DNA of 64,000 bases, taken from NCBI RefSeq assembly GCF_032452875.1, contig NC_083878.1:56240878-56304877 (forward strand). The letters run 5' to 3'. Made by a program: the position numbers and the translations under genes. Origin of the DNA: Bos javanicus. Taxonomy: Eukaryota; Chordata; Mammalia; Artiodactyla; Bovidae. Numbering within the stretch: position 1 is the first letter of the stretch; each line of letters opens with the position of its first letter. The notes under the pieces are model-generated. The model did no database searches, had not been told where the DNA came from, and saw nothing but the letters and a program-made list of their open reading frames with translations. Positions 31,494-43,713 of the stretch are shown in pieces.

Positions 31494-32358
31494 CAGCTCA
31501 GTTCAGGCACTCAGTCGTGTCTGACTCTTTGCGACCCCATGAACTGCAGCATGCCAGGCCTCCCTGTCCGTCACCAACTCCCAGAGTCCACCCAAACCCA
31601 TGTCCATTGAGTCGACGATGCCATCCAAACATCTCATCCTCTGTCGTCCCCTTCTCCTCCTGACCTCAATCTTTCCCAGCATCAGGGTCTTTTCCAATGA
31701 GTTAATTCTTTGCATCAGGTGGCCAAAGTATTGGGAGTTTCAGCTTTAACATCAGTCCTTCCAATGAACACCCAAGACTGATCTTTAGGATGGATTGGTT
31801 GGATCTCCTTGCAGTCCAAAGGACTCTCAAGAGTCTTCTCCAACACCACAGTTCAAAAGCATCAATTCTTCGGCACTCAGCTTTCTTTATAGTCTAACTC
31901 CTACATCCATACATGACCACTGGAAAAACCATAGCCTTGACTAGACAGACCTTTGTTGGCAAAGTAATGTCTCTGCTTTTGAAAATGCTGTCTAGGTTGG
32001 TCATAACTTTCCTTCCAAGGAGTAAGCGTCTTTTAATTTCATGGCAGCAATCACCATCCATAGTGATTTTGGAGCCCACTTTCATCAAGAGGCTCTTTAG
32101 TTCTTCTTCACTTTCTGCCATAAGGGTGGTGTCATCTGCATATCTGAGGTTATTGATATTTCTCCTGGCAATCTTGATTCCAGCTTGTGCTTCTTCCAGC
32201 CCAGCATTTCTCATGATGTACTCTGCATAGAGGTTAAATAAGCAGGGTGACAATATACAGCCTTGAGGTACTCCTTTTCCTATTTGGAACCAGTCTGTTG
32301 TTGCATGTCCAGTTCTAACTGTTGCTTCCTGACCTGAAGACAGGTTTCTCAAGAGGCA
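31494..32358 (-). mobile_element. Inner BovB, inserted into the outer BovB
   Basis: A second antisense BovB starting anew from its own tail ('cagttcaggcactcagtcgt') and reaching back into the RT domain. On the minus strand the RT core LRYADDTTLMAES is intact within the 31894-32352 frame, though the frame skips part of the region after the RT core. About 25 bases of the outer copy were lost at the insertion point. Confidence 0.9.
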
Positions 32359-32829
32359 GGTCGGCTCTTCACATCAAATGGCCAAAGTATTGGAGTTTTA
32401 GCTTCAACATCAGTCCTTCCAATGAATATTCAGGGTTGATTTCTTTTAGGATTGACTGGTTTGATCTTGCAGTCCAAGGGACTTTCAAGGGTCTTCTCTA
32501 GCACTGCAATTCCAAAACATCAATTCTTCAGCGCTGAGCCTTTTTTTATGGTCCATCTCTTACATCCATACATGACTACTGGAAAAACCATAGCTTTGAT
32601 TATATGGATCTTTGTCGGCAAGGTGATGTCCCTGCTTCTTAATACACTTTCTAGGTTTGTCATAACATTCCTTCCAAGGAGCAAATCTTTTAATTTCATG
32701 GCTGCAGACATCATTTGCATTGATTTTGGAGCTCAAGAAATAAAATCTGTCACTGCTTCCACTTTTTCCCCTTCTATTTGCCATGAAGTTATGGGACCAG
32801 ATGTCATGATCTTAGTGTTTTCAATGTTG
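32359..32829 (-). mobile_element. Outer BovB, C-terminal and RT part
   Basis: Resumes the outer copy almost in register ('ggctcttcacatcaaatggc'). It is interrupted again at about 32830 by a short BovB tail. Confidence 0.88.
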
Positions 32830-32925
32830 TTTCAGTTCAGTACAGTTCAGTTGCTCAGTTGTGTCCAACTCTTTGTGAACCCATGGACTGCAGCACTCCA
32901 GGCTTCCCTGTCCATCACCAGCTTT
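32830..32925 (-). mobile_element. Third BovB tail fragment inside the outer BovB
   Basis: About 95 bases of antisense BovB 3' end ('tcagttgctcagttgtgtcc' to 'ccctgtccatcacca'). They sit in the RT region of the outer copy and replace about 14 of its bases. Confidence 0.8.
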
Positions 32926-34897
32926 TTCACTTTGCTCTTTCACATTCACCAAGAGGCTCTATTGTTCCTCTTCACTTTCTGCCATTAGAGTGGAGTCATC
33001 TGCATATCTGAACTTGTTGATATTTCTCCCTGCAACCTTGATTCCAGCTTGTGGTTCATCTAGGCTGGCATTTCGCATGATGTACTCGGCCTAAAAGCTA
33101 AGTAAGCCAGATGACAATATACAGCCTTGTTGCACTCCTTTACCAATTTAGAACCAGTCCATTGTCCCATTTCTGGTTCTAACTGTTGCTTAATCCTCCA
33201 CGTAGGTTTCTCAGGAGACAGGTAAGGTGATCTAGTACTCCCATCTCTTTAAGAATTTTCCACAGTTTGTTGTGATCCACAAAGTCAAAGGCTTTATTGT
33301 AGTTAATGAAGCAGAAATAGATGTTTTTCTGGAACTCCTTTGCTTTCTTCATGATCCAATGAATGTTAACAATTTGATCTCCGGTTTCTCTGCCTCTTCA
33401 AAACCCAGCTTGTACATCTGGAAATTCCAAGTTCATGTACTGCTGGAGTCTAGCTTGAAGGATTTTGAGCATAACCTTACTATTAATAGCATGTGAAATG
33501 AGTGCATTTGTATGGTAGCTTGAACATTCTTTGGCATTCTTTGGGATTGAATGAAAAAGGACCTTTTCTGGCCCATGTGACTGCTGCTGAGTTTTCCAAA
33601 TTCACTGACATTTTGAGTGCAGCAGTTTAACAGCACCATCTTTTAGGATTTGAAATAGTTCAGCTCGAATTCCATCACCTCCACTAGCTTTGTTCATGTG
33701 ATGCTTCCTAAGGTCCACTTGACTTTACATTCCAGGATGTCCAGCTCTAGATGAGTGATCACACCATCATGGTTATCCAGGTCATTAAGACCTTTTTTGT
33801 ACAGTTATTCTGTGTATTCTTGTCACCTCTCCTTAATTAATATTTTCTACTTCTGTTAGGTCCTTACCATTTCTGTCCTTTATTATGCCCATTCTTGTGT
33901 GAAATGTACCAAATGTTGATATTGCCAATTTTCTTGAAGAGACCTCTAGTCTTTCCCATTCTATTTTTTCCCTCTATTTCTTTGCATTGTCCATATAAGA
34001 AGATCTTATCTCTCCTTCCTATTCTCTGGAACTCTGCATTCATTTGCATATATCTTTTCATTTCTCCCTTGCTTTTTGCTTTTGTTCTTTCCTCAGCTAT
34101 TTATAAAATCTCCTCAGACAACCATTTTGTCTTTTTGCATTTCTTTTTCTTGGGCGTGGTTTTAATCACTGCATCTGGTACAATATTATTAACTTGTATC
34201 CATAGTTCTTCAGGCACTCTGTCTACCAGAGCTAATCCCTTGAGTCTATCCCTCACCTCCACTGTATGGGAGCTCATGAGCACAGTCATCTCCATGTCTT
34301 GTTTTTGCTGACTGTATAGAGCTTATCCATCTTCAGGTGAGAAAAACATAACCAGTCTGATTTCAGTATTGACCATCTGGTGATATCCATATGTAGAGTT
34401 ATATTTTGTGTTATTGGAAAAGGTTGCTTGCTGTCAGGCAAGAGATCAGTGTGTTCTCTGGACAAAATTCTGTTACTCTTTGCCCTGCTTCATTTTATAC
34501 TCCAAGGCCAAACTTACCTGTTATTCTGGGTATCTCTTGACTTCTTACTTTTGCTTTCCAATCTCTTATGATGAAAAAGATATCTTTTTTGGTGTTAGTT
34601 CTAGAAGGTGTTGTAGGTCTTCATATAACCTGTCAACTTCAGCTTCTTTGGCATTAATGGTTGGGGCATAGCGATGGATTACTCTGATGTTGAATGGTTT
34701 GTCTTGGAAACACTCTGAGATCATTTCATTTTTGAGGTTTAACCCAATGGCTTGCCATTTCCTTATCCAGTGGACCATGTCTTATCAAAACTCTTCACTA
34801 TGATCTGTCCATCTTGGGTGGCCCTGGATGGCATGGTTCATAGTTTCATTGAATTACACATGCCCCTTCACCAAGACAAGGTTATTATCCACTAAGT
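32926..34897 (-). mobile_element. Outer BovB, RT, endonuclease and 5' UTR
   Basis: Continues through the RT core (minus-strand YADD complement near 32996-33007), the region before RT, the endonuclease (about 34100-34735) and, after an internal deletion of several hundred bases near 34740, BovB 5' UTR ('gatctgtccatcttgggtgg'). Together the outer pieces span nearly the whole element, so the original insertion was close to full length. All frames are broken. Confidence 0.88.
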
Positions 34898-34990
34898 GGG
34901 ATATGTGTTCACTTATGGCTGATTCACATTGTTGTACGACTGAAATAAACACTACATTGAAAACAATTATCCTCTGATTAAAAATACATT
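34898..34990 (+). mobile_element. Artiodactyl L1 3' UTR, right part
   Basis: 'atggctgattcacattgttg' followed by 'cattgaaaacaattatcctc' and an A-rich end completes the L1 begun at 31040. Its first 11 bases are the right target duplication. Confidence 0.82.
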
Positions 34991-36365
34991 TTTAAAGATC
35001 ATGTATTATACTTTGAAAGCAAAGAAACAAAACAAAAGCAAAATTTAAACAAAAGAAATACCTTCTATTCCTCTTCTACCTAAACTATTGCCCTAAACTA
35101 TGAACCCTCCTCTGTTCATAAAGTTCACTTATTAGTTTACATGTGAAATCTACTTTTGACACAATGAGGTTGATGTAGAATGAGGTTACATAGCCTCAGA
35201 GTCTTAGAGAGGCACCAGTAAAATGAAATATCTTTGAAAATTTTCCATCTAGATTTTGTTCAACCTAAAGCAGCTGAGGATTTTGCAACTTCTTTCCAAA
35301 AGTCAGCTAAATTCCCACCAACTTGCTTACTTGATTTAATGTATCAGTCCTTTGCAAGTTGAAAAGAATATTATTTCACCTAAAGAATTTTGAAAACTAA
35401 CACAGGCTAATTAACAAAAGAAAAAAATATATTTTAAACTAGTACATTTTCCTACAGATAACAATATGTCTGTAGATCTCCTATGTACAAGACTAGCTCT
35501 GACTCTAGTGACAATAGACTTGTAGGAATTTAAAGCAAAAATATTACAAGTCACTGCCCATTAAATATATGTTAGGGAATTTAAAAAGAACCATATCATA
35601 AGTCACTCTAAAAAACCTAAAGGGACATACAGTTATGAACCTTCAAAAATGCTTGTCTTGGTGGTGGTCCAATTGTCTTGCTGGGGAATAGTTGGGGCAT
35701 TTTTTATTTACTCTTCTTGTTTACCAACCAACTTAGCTCATCTGCCTACCTTAAAATCTGCTCCCTGGTAGTTTGTTTTTTTTCCCCTCCAGGATCTTGC
35801 ACTGTGAAAGACTTTAATAACCAAACTTGCTGTGGTGTGTGGTGCCCATGCATTCTCAAGGCATCTTCAGACTTAATGCTTCCTCTCTGGTTCAAAATCA
35901 CATGAGGCATTGAAACTCTGATTGAGTAAGAAGTCAGCTATTTTCAATGACTTTCTCAGCGACATTCAATCCTTTTTGACCTGCCTTTCTGCCTTTCATT
36001 TGCATTCTAGCTTGGCCCAAGGAGAATGATTGCCTGTCCTGGATCACTTCTTGCACAGTGTTGATTTAGTGGTTACAGTGTACTGTATAATTCATCTGCT
36101 CCTTGGGCCCATAATCACCTGGCTTATATAGTGTACACAACTGAATATCTATCTATCTTTAGACTTTGGCCCTAAAGCATTAAGAACAGCAAAGGAGAAT
36201 CGTTTTTGCCAGAGATGGTCCCTAACCTACAGTCAGAAGGGAATTTTCAACTACTGCTGGTGATCAACAATATAAGAGGGTTCCATTTTGTTGTGGTGTC
36301 CTCTAGGGGTTGTGTGCATGGGTTGGTGGGAGGGAGGACAGAAGATTAAATGAAATGTAATGAAT
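34991..36365. other. No recognised gene or repeat
   Basis: About 1.4 kb unrecognised. The open frame at 35678-35905 gives a hydrophobic, cysteine-rich 75-residue peptide with no family I know. Splice-like motifs occur, as expected by chance. Confidence 0.4.
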
Positions 36366-36367
36366 AA

Positions 36368-36575
36368 CTGGGCCTCTCTGGTGGCTCAGTGGTAAAGAAT
36401 CTGCCTGCCAATGCAGGAGCTGCAGCAGACACGGGTTTGATCCCTGGGTTGGGATGATCTCCTGGAGGAGGAAATGGCAATCCTCTCTAGTGTTCTTGCT
36501 TGAACAGGGGAGCCTAGAAGGCTACCATCCATGGGGTTGCAAACAGTTAGTTGTGATTGAGCATGCAAGCACACC
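36368..36575 (+). mobile_element. Bov-tA SINE
   Basis: Sense copy, 'cctctctggtggctcagtgg' to 'tgtgattgagcatgcaag'. It carries an extra GCTGCAGCA insertion near 36419-36428. Confidence 0.88.
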
Positions 36576-36727
36576 TCCAGTGAATGCTTACAGTGTGATA
36601 GGTACTGGGACAAAAATTTTACATTTGTTAGTTCATTTCTCAAAACAACTGATGAAGAAACAGGCTCAGAGGGGTTAACTAACATGCCTGAGATTACACA
36701 GCTAAGAAGCATAGCAAGATTAAAAAC
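36576..36727 (-). repeat. MIR SINE remnant between two Bov-tA copies
   Basis: 'gatgaagaaacaggctcaga', 'ggggttaact' and 'gagattacacagctaagaag' are the antisense MIR order. Confidence 0.65.
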
Positions 36728-36935
36728 CTGGGCTTCCCTGGTGACTCGATGGTAAAGAATCTGTCTGCCAATACAAGAGACCCGGGTTCAATCCCTGGGT
36801 GGGGAAGATCCCCTGGAAAAGGGAATGGCTACCCATTCCAGTATTCTTGCCTGGAGAATTCCATGGACAGAGGAGCCTGAAGGGCTACATCCATGAGGTT
36901 GCAGAGTCAGATATGACTGAGTGACTAACACAGAC
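36728..36935 (+). mobile_element. Bov-tA SINE
   Basis: Full sense copy, 'gggcttccctggtgactcga' to 'atatgactgagtgactaaca'. Confidence 0.93.
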
Positions 36936-37094
36936 AGGTTAAAGCTTAAATATGTCTGATGTCAAATCATGTCTTATTCTCCCACTTGACCTTAAGCAGT
37001 ATCCCTCGATTTCCCCATGGCATTGCCTTTGTCTCTTGTCTCACCTCTGCCCTGTCAATCTGATAGGCTAGCCTACTTTATTCTGTGGTAACAA

Positions 37095-37345
37095 ATACCC
37101 CCTAACTCTCAGTACCCTGAAACAAATAGGTTTATTTTCCCCTAATGTAATACTGCCTTTGAATCAGCTGGAGGTTATGCTCTGTTATCCTTAGTCAAGA
37201 ATCAAGAATCCAGGCTGGTAGTGCTGCCACTAGATGGAATGTGGCCCTCACAACAGCAGAGGGGAAAATCACACACTTGTGATTATAGCTTTTGCCCAGT
37301 ACTGATCCATGATTCTCTGACTCACATTTCATGATGACTAAAGAC
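37095..37345. repeat. Possible ancient mammalian repeat
   Basis: 'gtggtaacaaatacccccta' then 'aacaaataggtttattt' and 'agcagaggggaaaatcacac' recall a dispersed mammalian repeat that opens with a GTAACAAA-CCCC motif. I cannot name the family. Confidence 0.3.
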
Positions 37346-38058
37346 CTGGGGAGTGATTTACCATTATGTGGAAAATGAAATGGGAGTATTTGGTGAATAA
37401 CACTAGTGATTACTACATCTTTTTGGGGGAATGAAAATCCCACTGAGTTTCTAAGTCTAGAATGTTAAAATTTATTTCATCTGTACTAATCCCTTAGTAC
37501 ATCTGTATTAAGTGTAATAATCCCTTAGTCCACTTTTACTAATACTTGATCATGGAAGATATATCAGAGTAGTTAGATGATACTTGGATGCTCAAAGGCT
37601 GTTACTATGATTTGCAATATTTGTGGGAGTGTTTGGGAATAGATATTGGGTGAGTGGAAGTGTCTGCCAAGACTGGGTCATATGTTCTGGCATGGAAAAG
37701 AAAGAATGCTGGTCCTGGCTACACCACAGCTGGCCTGCTATAATTGTTGATTAGTTTGAAACAATCAAGCAAGCTCTTAATGGCACATTTTCAGACCACC
37801 ATGGTGCCATTCTGCAGGCATTTTTTAAAGCTAATGAATACATAAATTGTTTTTATTTTATGCTCAAATTGCTAAATTAATAGACTAAGAAGACTTGCTA
37901 GTTAAACTTAAAAGCTGAAAGGAAACCAAGTTTTAAAATTATAACTTATTTTAATCAACTAATATTAGTTTAAAGCCTAGGTTAGTAAAAAAAAGCCAAT
38001 TTCTTTCTCTTCTCAGAAGTTTCCCTTGTATATTAAATTTTTTACTTTTCCACTATAG
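37346..38058. other. No recognised feature
   Basis: AT-rich and unrecognised. A short near-duplication at about 37485-37520 repeats 'aatcccttagt' twice within 35 bases. Confidence 0.4.
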
Positions 38059-38059
38059 T

Positions 38060-38260
38060 TTTTTTTTTTACAAGATATTGAATACGGCTTCTGGTGCAAT
38101 GCAGTAGGACCTTGTTATTTACCTATTTCATGTATAGTGCTTTATACCTGCTAATCCCTAACTCTAACTCCTAATTTATCCCTACCCCAGCTTTTCCCCT
38201 TTGGTAACCATACATTTGTTTTCTATGCTGATGAGTCCTACAGACAATTTTTGATTCTTT
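38060..38260 (-). mobile_element. Artiodactyl L1 3' UTR remnant
   Basis: On the plus strand 'acaagatattgaatacggct', 'gcagtaggaccttgttattt' and 'ctcctaatttatccctaccc' are the complement of the L1 3' UTR. Confidence 0.75.
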
Positions 38261-38532
38261 AAGATTCTTTTCTGTAGTCAGGCAAAACCTTGAGTATGAC
38301 CCGCTAACTTCTTTTCAAATTCTGTGTAATATGACCACCCCCCCCCTAGACAAAGACAGGAAGTAGTCATCCTATGAAGACATCAATGAACCGCAATCTG
38401 CTTCCATTTCCATTTCTCTCTGATATAGTCACCTTTTCTTCAGCCCAACAGGAAGCTTTCTTTTGGACTTCATTCTGATAAAGTGTAACTTCTTTATGCA
38501 ATTTAATTTATTCTTAATTTAATGATACTTGT

Positions 38533-38738
38533 GGGCTTTCCTAGTGGCTCAGATGGTGAAGAATCTGCCTGCAATGCAGGAGACCCAGTTCATCCCTGGG
38601 TCTGGAAGATCCCCCGGAGAAGGTAATGGCTACCCATTCTTATATTCTTGCCTATAGAATCTCATGGACAGAGGAATCTGACTGGCTATATTTCATGGGG
38701 TCACAAAGAGTCAGATACAACTGAGCAACTCTCATATT
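38533..38738 (+). mobile_element. Bov-tA SINE with A tail
   Basis: Sense copy, 'gggctttcctagtggctcag' to 'acaactgagcaactctc', then A9. ATGATACTT on the left and ATCATACTT on the right are a probable target duplication. Confidence 0.92.
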
Positions 38739-40100
38739 AAAAAAAAAATCATACTTTGAACTACATACTCTTTTTGTTTGCTTGTCTAAATCTTTAACAT
38801 GTATGTATATCATCTGTTACAAACAACAGATTAAACAAAATAAAATTAGAGGGAATGATTTCTTGAAGGGCCAGGGTACTCATTCTGCTGTAGATCTCAA
38901 GAGATATCACAAGAAGTTTTTTATTTTTTTCTTAACTAAGATCTTCCCAAGGAAGACATTATATTCAAAAAGGTTATTCCTTTCCTCTTCCATGAAAAAG
39001 CAAAAAGGTCTTGTGGTTTCCTCAGGACTGTGCATGTTTATATCCATTGGCCTCCCATCATCTTGAGCTCCAGCAATGCCTTTCTCTGAGACTGACAACA
39101 CAATCTGGTAACTAAACATTCTGTCACTTTATATAGGATTTATAAGGGTCAAATTTGACTGCTATTCATTTACCTACCTTATCTTCAAAGCAGTTTTGGG
39201 AATTAGGTAAGCATTATGGTCACCTGATAATGGGGGAAATCTATTTGCTTAGAGTCATACAGCTGGTCAGGATCAGAGATGAAGCTTGACTCTTAGTGTC
39301 TGGTATATTTATTTACTTCCCTCCTACACATTTCCCTTTGACTTTTTGTATTCCCCCTTTAAAATCTTTACCCTTAATTTCTACCTTAGAGTTTGATGCC
39401 CTGTCAGAAATTTCTGATTTGTAATAGTGGGAAGTTTCTATTTTTCTCTCATCTGCACAATGAATTCTCATGATCATTAAAATTAAACTATATTCTTCTG
39501 TCTGGCACTCAAATCTCCTCATACTCTCATCTCATCTTACATTCTTGGTTTTCCTATATTACTTCTCTTCACGTACATGAAACAGACTGACTGCTATCTT
39601 CAGGGTCCTTGACACTTTTAACAATTATTAGGGAGTTTAAAGAGCTTTTGCTTATGTACATGGTATCTGTTGATACTGAGCATATTAGAGATTAAATGGA
39701 TATTTTAAAAATCACAAGAATACTCAAGCACATACTCATTACCTATAAGAGTAATAATGAACCACACACCATGGAGCCACTGGAAAAGTACAGAGTGTAA
39801 AAGGCAAATAATTCCTTGATATTTTTTGAAATTATTGTGCCTTACAGATGCCTCCAAAGTGTTTAGGAGATCCTTAAGGGTCCCCCTAACACATTTGGGA
39901 AACACTAAACTACTACCATAGAAAGGACCCTGGTTTGAGTCAAGAGCTCTGGGTTCAGACCCTCTCTTTGACACAAATGTCCGTTTAACATTTATCTGAG
40001 CTTCAGCCTTCTGAAATTGAAGGAATGGGGGCTAAGTGATGGTGCAGCTAACATCTCCTAGGGCTGAGCACCTGCTCCTGATACTGAGAAGATGGATATC
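38739..40100. other. Mostly unrecognised, with two MIR traces
   Basis: The segment 39150-39310 (antisense order: 'gggaaatctatttgcttaga', 'gtcatacagctggtcagg') and 39935-40030 (sense order: 'agctctgggttcagaccct', 'tgagcttcagcc') look like diverged MIRs. The opposing frames at 38782-39066 (plus) and 38907-39119 (minus) are not recognisable. Confidence 0.4.
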
Positions 40101-40110
40101 ATGATGCTCT

Positions 40111-40252
40111 CTGCTGCTGCTGCTGCTGCTGCTAAGTCACTTCAGTCGTGTCCGACCCTGTGCGACCCCATAGATGGCGGCCCACCAGGCTCCCCCATCC
40201 ATGGGATTTTCCAGGCAAGAGTACTGGAGTGGGGTGTCATTGCCTTCTCCGA
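40111..40252 (-). mobile_element. Bov-A monomer SINE, antisense
   Basis: Starts with seven CTG repeats (the complement of the CAG tail) and ends 'cattgccttctcc'. ATGATGCTCT at the left and ACGATGCCCT at the right are a plausible 10-base duplication with two mismatches. Confidence 0.93.
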
Positions 40253-40279
40253 CGATGCCCTCTAGTGACTTCCCATATA

Positions 40280-40330
40280 GGAGAAGCGAATGGTGATCCA
40301 TTCCAGCATTCTTGCCTGGAGAATTCCATG
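40280..40330 (+). mobile_element. 51-base internal Bov-tA fragment with 13-base target duplication
   Basis: Only the middle of Bov-tA is present, from 'ggagaagcgaatggtgatcc' to 'tggagaattccatg', with neither tRNA head nor 3' tail. GACTTCCCATATA flanks it exactly at 40267-40279 and 40331-40343. Confidence 0.85.
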
Positions 40331-40399
40331 GACTTCCCATATAAGAATTCTGCTCCCACTTGGTATTCACGTTCTTGATGACCCTTAATCTGTAGGCAT

Positions 40400-40478
40400 G
40401 GGTGCTAAGTTGCTTCTGTCATGTCTGACTCTTTGCGACTCTATGGACTGTGACCCACCATGCTCCTCTGTCCTGGTT
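40400..40478 (-). mobile_element. Bov-tA SINE 3' fragment
   Basis: Antisense tail part only ('tgctaagttgcttctgtcat' to 'catgctcctctgtcc'). Confidence 0.85.
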
Positions 40479-41160
40479 GGCCCTAAATGTTACAGCTATG
40501 CCTAGAAAATTGTGGGCTAAATTTATAAATTTATCCACATGATAATATGCAATGCCAAGAATGCAGGAAGCATAGAGAATCTCAGACATCAATTTGAAAT
40601 AATGTTTCTCTTACCAAAAGTGCCACAGTAGGGCCCTATAGGGGTATCGAACAGGATTAAGTCATGCAACATATGAAACTATAAGGGGGAGGATTGAAAT
40701 AAATTTATAAAGTGCATAAAAGTTCTTTAGAATTAAATTCCAGATCTTTTGATTTCCCCATAGATATCATAACACCCCTGTCCCAGTGACTTCATACTTG
40801 GCCTTCTTGTGCACATCCTTGCCTCATCCCACACCAGGTTTTCAGTCAGCTTGCTTCATTACACCATTTCTTCTACATCTAAGGTTGTCTGTCTTATATC
40901 CTATTTCCTTAGGCCATACTCAAAAGCTTAAAGTTAACTGACTCACAAAAATAAATTATCTGGTGTTACTAAGATTTATAACAGCATATTATATCTCACA
41001 GTTATGACTGTGACCTTTAGTAGATACCCTGTAGTTATTTTAAAAATGGGATCACATGAATCTATGTCACAATGCAAGCTCTGTGGGTAAGATGGCTTGG
41101 GTCAAGAGTTTTTCAGTAAAACAAGTCACACTACCTAGGAATCTCTGAATAATAAAACAG
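40479..41160. other. No recognised feature
   Basis: Nothing recognised in about 680 bases and no frame of 60 codons. Confidence 0.4.
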
Positions 41161-41164
41161 AAAG

Positions 41165-42012
41165 TGAATGGAAAAATGTCTATTCAGATGCTCTGCCTAA
41201 TTTTTAATTGAATTGTTTGTTTTTCTTTGTTGTTGTTAAGTTGTATGAGTTCTTTATATAGTTTGGGTATTAACTCTTTATTGGATACATGATTTGAAAA
41301 TATCTTCTCTTTGGCAGATTGAGTTTTTACTTTGCTGATGGTTTCCTTTGCTGTGCAGAAGCTTTTTGGTTTGGTGTAGTCCCATTTGGTTTTGCTTTTG
41401 TTTCTCTTGCCTGAAGAAATATAACCAGAAAGATATGGCTAAGACCCATGTTAAAGATTGTACTGTCTATGTTTTCTTCCATGAGTTTCATGGCTTTGGA
41501 TTTTATATTCAAATCTTTAATCCACACTGGGTTGATCTTTGTGTATGGTATCAATTTGTGGTCTAGTTCAATTCTTTTGCATGTGGCTGTCAAGTTTTCC
41601 CTACACCTTTTATTGAAGAGACTCTTTTCCACACTGTATGCTCTTTGCTCCTTTGCAGTAAATTAATTGCCCATACATGTGTGGATTTATTTCTGGATTC
41701 TCAGTTCTGCCCCATGGATCTGTATGTTTTTAGGTCAATACTAAGCCATTTTGATTTATACAACTTTGTAGTTTAATTTGAAATCAGGAAGTGTGATAGC
41801 TCCAGCTTTGTTCTTTTTTCTCAGAATTTCTTTGGTTCTATATAAATTTTAAGATTTTTTTGTTCTATTTCTGTGAAAAACTTTTATGGGGATTGCAGTG
41901 AATCCATAGATTGCTTTAAGTAAATTGGATATTTTAACAATGTTAATTATTTCAGTCCATGAGAATAGAATAGCCTTCCATTTCCTTGTGTAATCTTTCA
42001 TTTCTTTCTTTT
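41165..42012 (-). mobile_element. L1, inverted 5' segment (ORF2 C-terminal region)
   Basis: Read on the minus strand it is old mammalian L1 ORF2. The 41327-41632 minus frame contains the conserved YTKINPVWIKDLN stretch. It extends from about the ORF2 end at the left to further upstream at the right, opposite in direction to the L1 segment that follows. Confidence 0.85.
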
Positions 42013-42154
42013 TTTTTTCACAATATCTATGGAAAACAGTACAGAGAGTACAAAAAAAATTAACAGAACTACCATATGATCCAGCTATATGACTTCTGAG
42101 TATTTATCCAAAGAATGAATTCAAACACTAATTTGAAAGAGAGGCACACACTCA
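42013..42154 (+). mobile_element. L1, sense 3' segment, left part
   Basis: 'aactaccatatgatccagct' and 'gagtatttatccaaagaatg' are L1 sense sequence near the ORF2 end. It is interrupted by a BovB and resumes at about 43714. Confidence 0.8.
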
Positions 42155-43713
42155 ATCTTCACAACCCAGATAATCATGATGGTGTGATCACTCTTAGAGC
42201 CAGACAACTGGAATGTAAAGTCAAGTGGGCCTTAGAAAGCATCACTACGAACAAAGCTAGTGGAGTTGATGGAATTCCTGTTGAGCTATTTCAAATCCTG
42301 AAAGATGATGCTGTGAAAGTGCTGCACTCAATATGCCAGCAAATTTGGAAAACTCAGCAGTGGCTACAGGACTGGAAAAGGTCAGTTTTCATTCCAGTCC
42401 CAAAGAAGGGCAACGCCAAAGGATGCTCAAATTACCGCACAATTGCACTCATCTCACACGCTAATAAATTAATGCTCAAAATTCTCCAAGCCAGGCTTCA
42501 GCAATACGTGAACCGTGAACTTCCAGATGTTCAAGCTGGTTTCAGACAGGCAGAGGAACCAGAGATCAAATTGCCAACATCTGCTGGATCATGGAAAAAG
42601 CAAGAGAGTTCTCGAAAAACATCTATTTTTGCATTATTGACTATGCCAAACCCTTTGACTGTGTGTATCACAAGAAACTGTGGAAAATTCTGAAAGAGAT
42701 GGGAATACCAGACCACCTGACTGGCCTCTTGAGAAACCTATATGCAGGTCAGGAAGCAACATGGACAGGGAACAACAGACTGGTTCCAAATAGGAAAAGG
42801 AGTATGTCAAGTCTGTATATTGTCACCGTGCTTATTTAACTTCTATGTAGAGTACATCATGAGAAACGCTGGGCTGGAAGAAGCACAAGCTGGAATCAAG
42901 ATTGCTGGGAGAAATATCAATAACCTCAGATATGCAGTTGACACCACCCTTATGGCAGAAAGTGAAAAGGAACTAAAAAGCCTCTTGATGAAAGTGAAAG
43001 AGAAGAGTGGAAAAGTTGGCTTAAAGCTTAATATTCAGAAAACGAAGATCATGGCATCTGGTTCCATCACCTCATGGGAAATAGATGAGGAAACAGTGGA
43101 AATGGTGGCAGACTTTATTTTGGGGGGCTCCAAAATCACTGCAGATGGTGATTGCAGTCATGAAATTAAAAGACACTTACTCCTTGGAAGGAAAATTATG
43201 ACCAACCTAGATAGTATATTAAAAAAGTATATTACTTTGCCAACAATGGTCCATCTAGTCAAGGCTATGGTTTTTCCAGTGGTCATGTATGGATGGGAGA
43301 GTTGGACTGTGAAGAAGGCTGAGCGCCAAAGAATTGATGTTTTTGAACTGTGGTATTGGAGAAGACTCTTGAGAGTCCCTTGGACTGCAAGGAGATCCAA
43401 CCAGTCCATTCTGAAGGAGATCAGCCCTGGGATTTCCTTGGAAGGAATGATGCTAAAGCTGAAACTCCAGTACTTTGGCCACCTCATGCGAAGAGTTGAC
43501 TCATTGGAAAAGACTCTGATGCTGGAGGGATTGGGGGCAAGAGGAGAAGGGGACGACAGAGGATGAGATGGCTGGATGGCATCACTGACTTGATGGACGT
43601 GAGTTTGAGTGAACTCCGGGACTTGGTGATGGACAGAGTGGCCTGGCGTGCTGCAATTCATGGTGTCGCAAAGAGTCAGACACGACTGAGCGACTGAACT
43701 GAACTGAACTGAT
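42155..43713 (+). mobile_element. BovB LINE inserted in the L1
   Basis: A 5'-truncated sense BovB starting ahead of the RT domain and running to the GAACT tail. The frames at 42115-42693 and 42742-43566 (274 codons, the longest LINE-only frame in this window) carry the N-terminal RT region and the RT core plus C-terminus. Key RT residues are altered: QVC replaces QGC and YAVD (42931-42942) replaces YADD. It would encode an inactive enzyme even if the frame were whole. Confidence 0.93.

Noticed and set aside
37485..37520. Minisatellite seed
   Set aside because: Only two imperfect copies of a short motif; too little to call a repeat array.
40113..40132. CTG triplet run as a coding or disease-type repeat
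   Set aside because: It is the complement of the CAG tail normally found on Bov-A SINEs; the same tail occurs at 13640-13660 and 23250-23271.
42742..43566. 274-codon open frame as a host gene
   Set aside because: It is the RT core and C-terminus of a BovB LINE, with altered catalytic residues and continuing BovB DNA on both sides.
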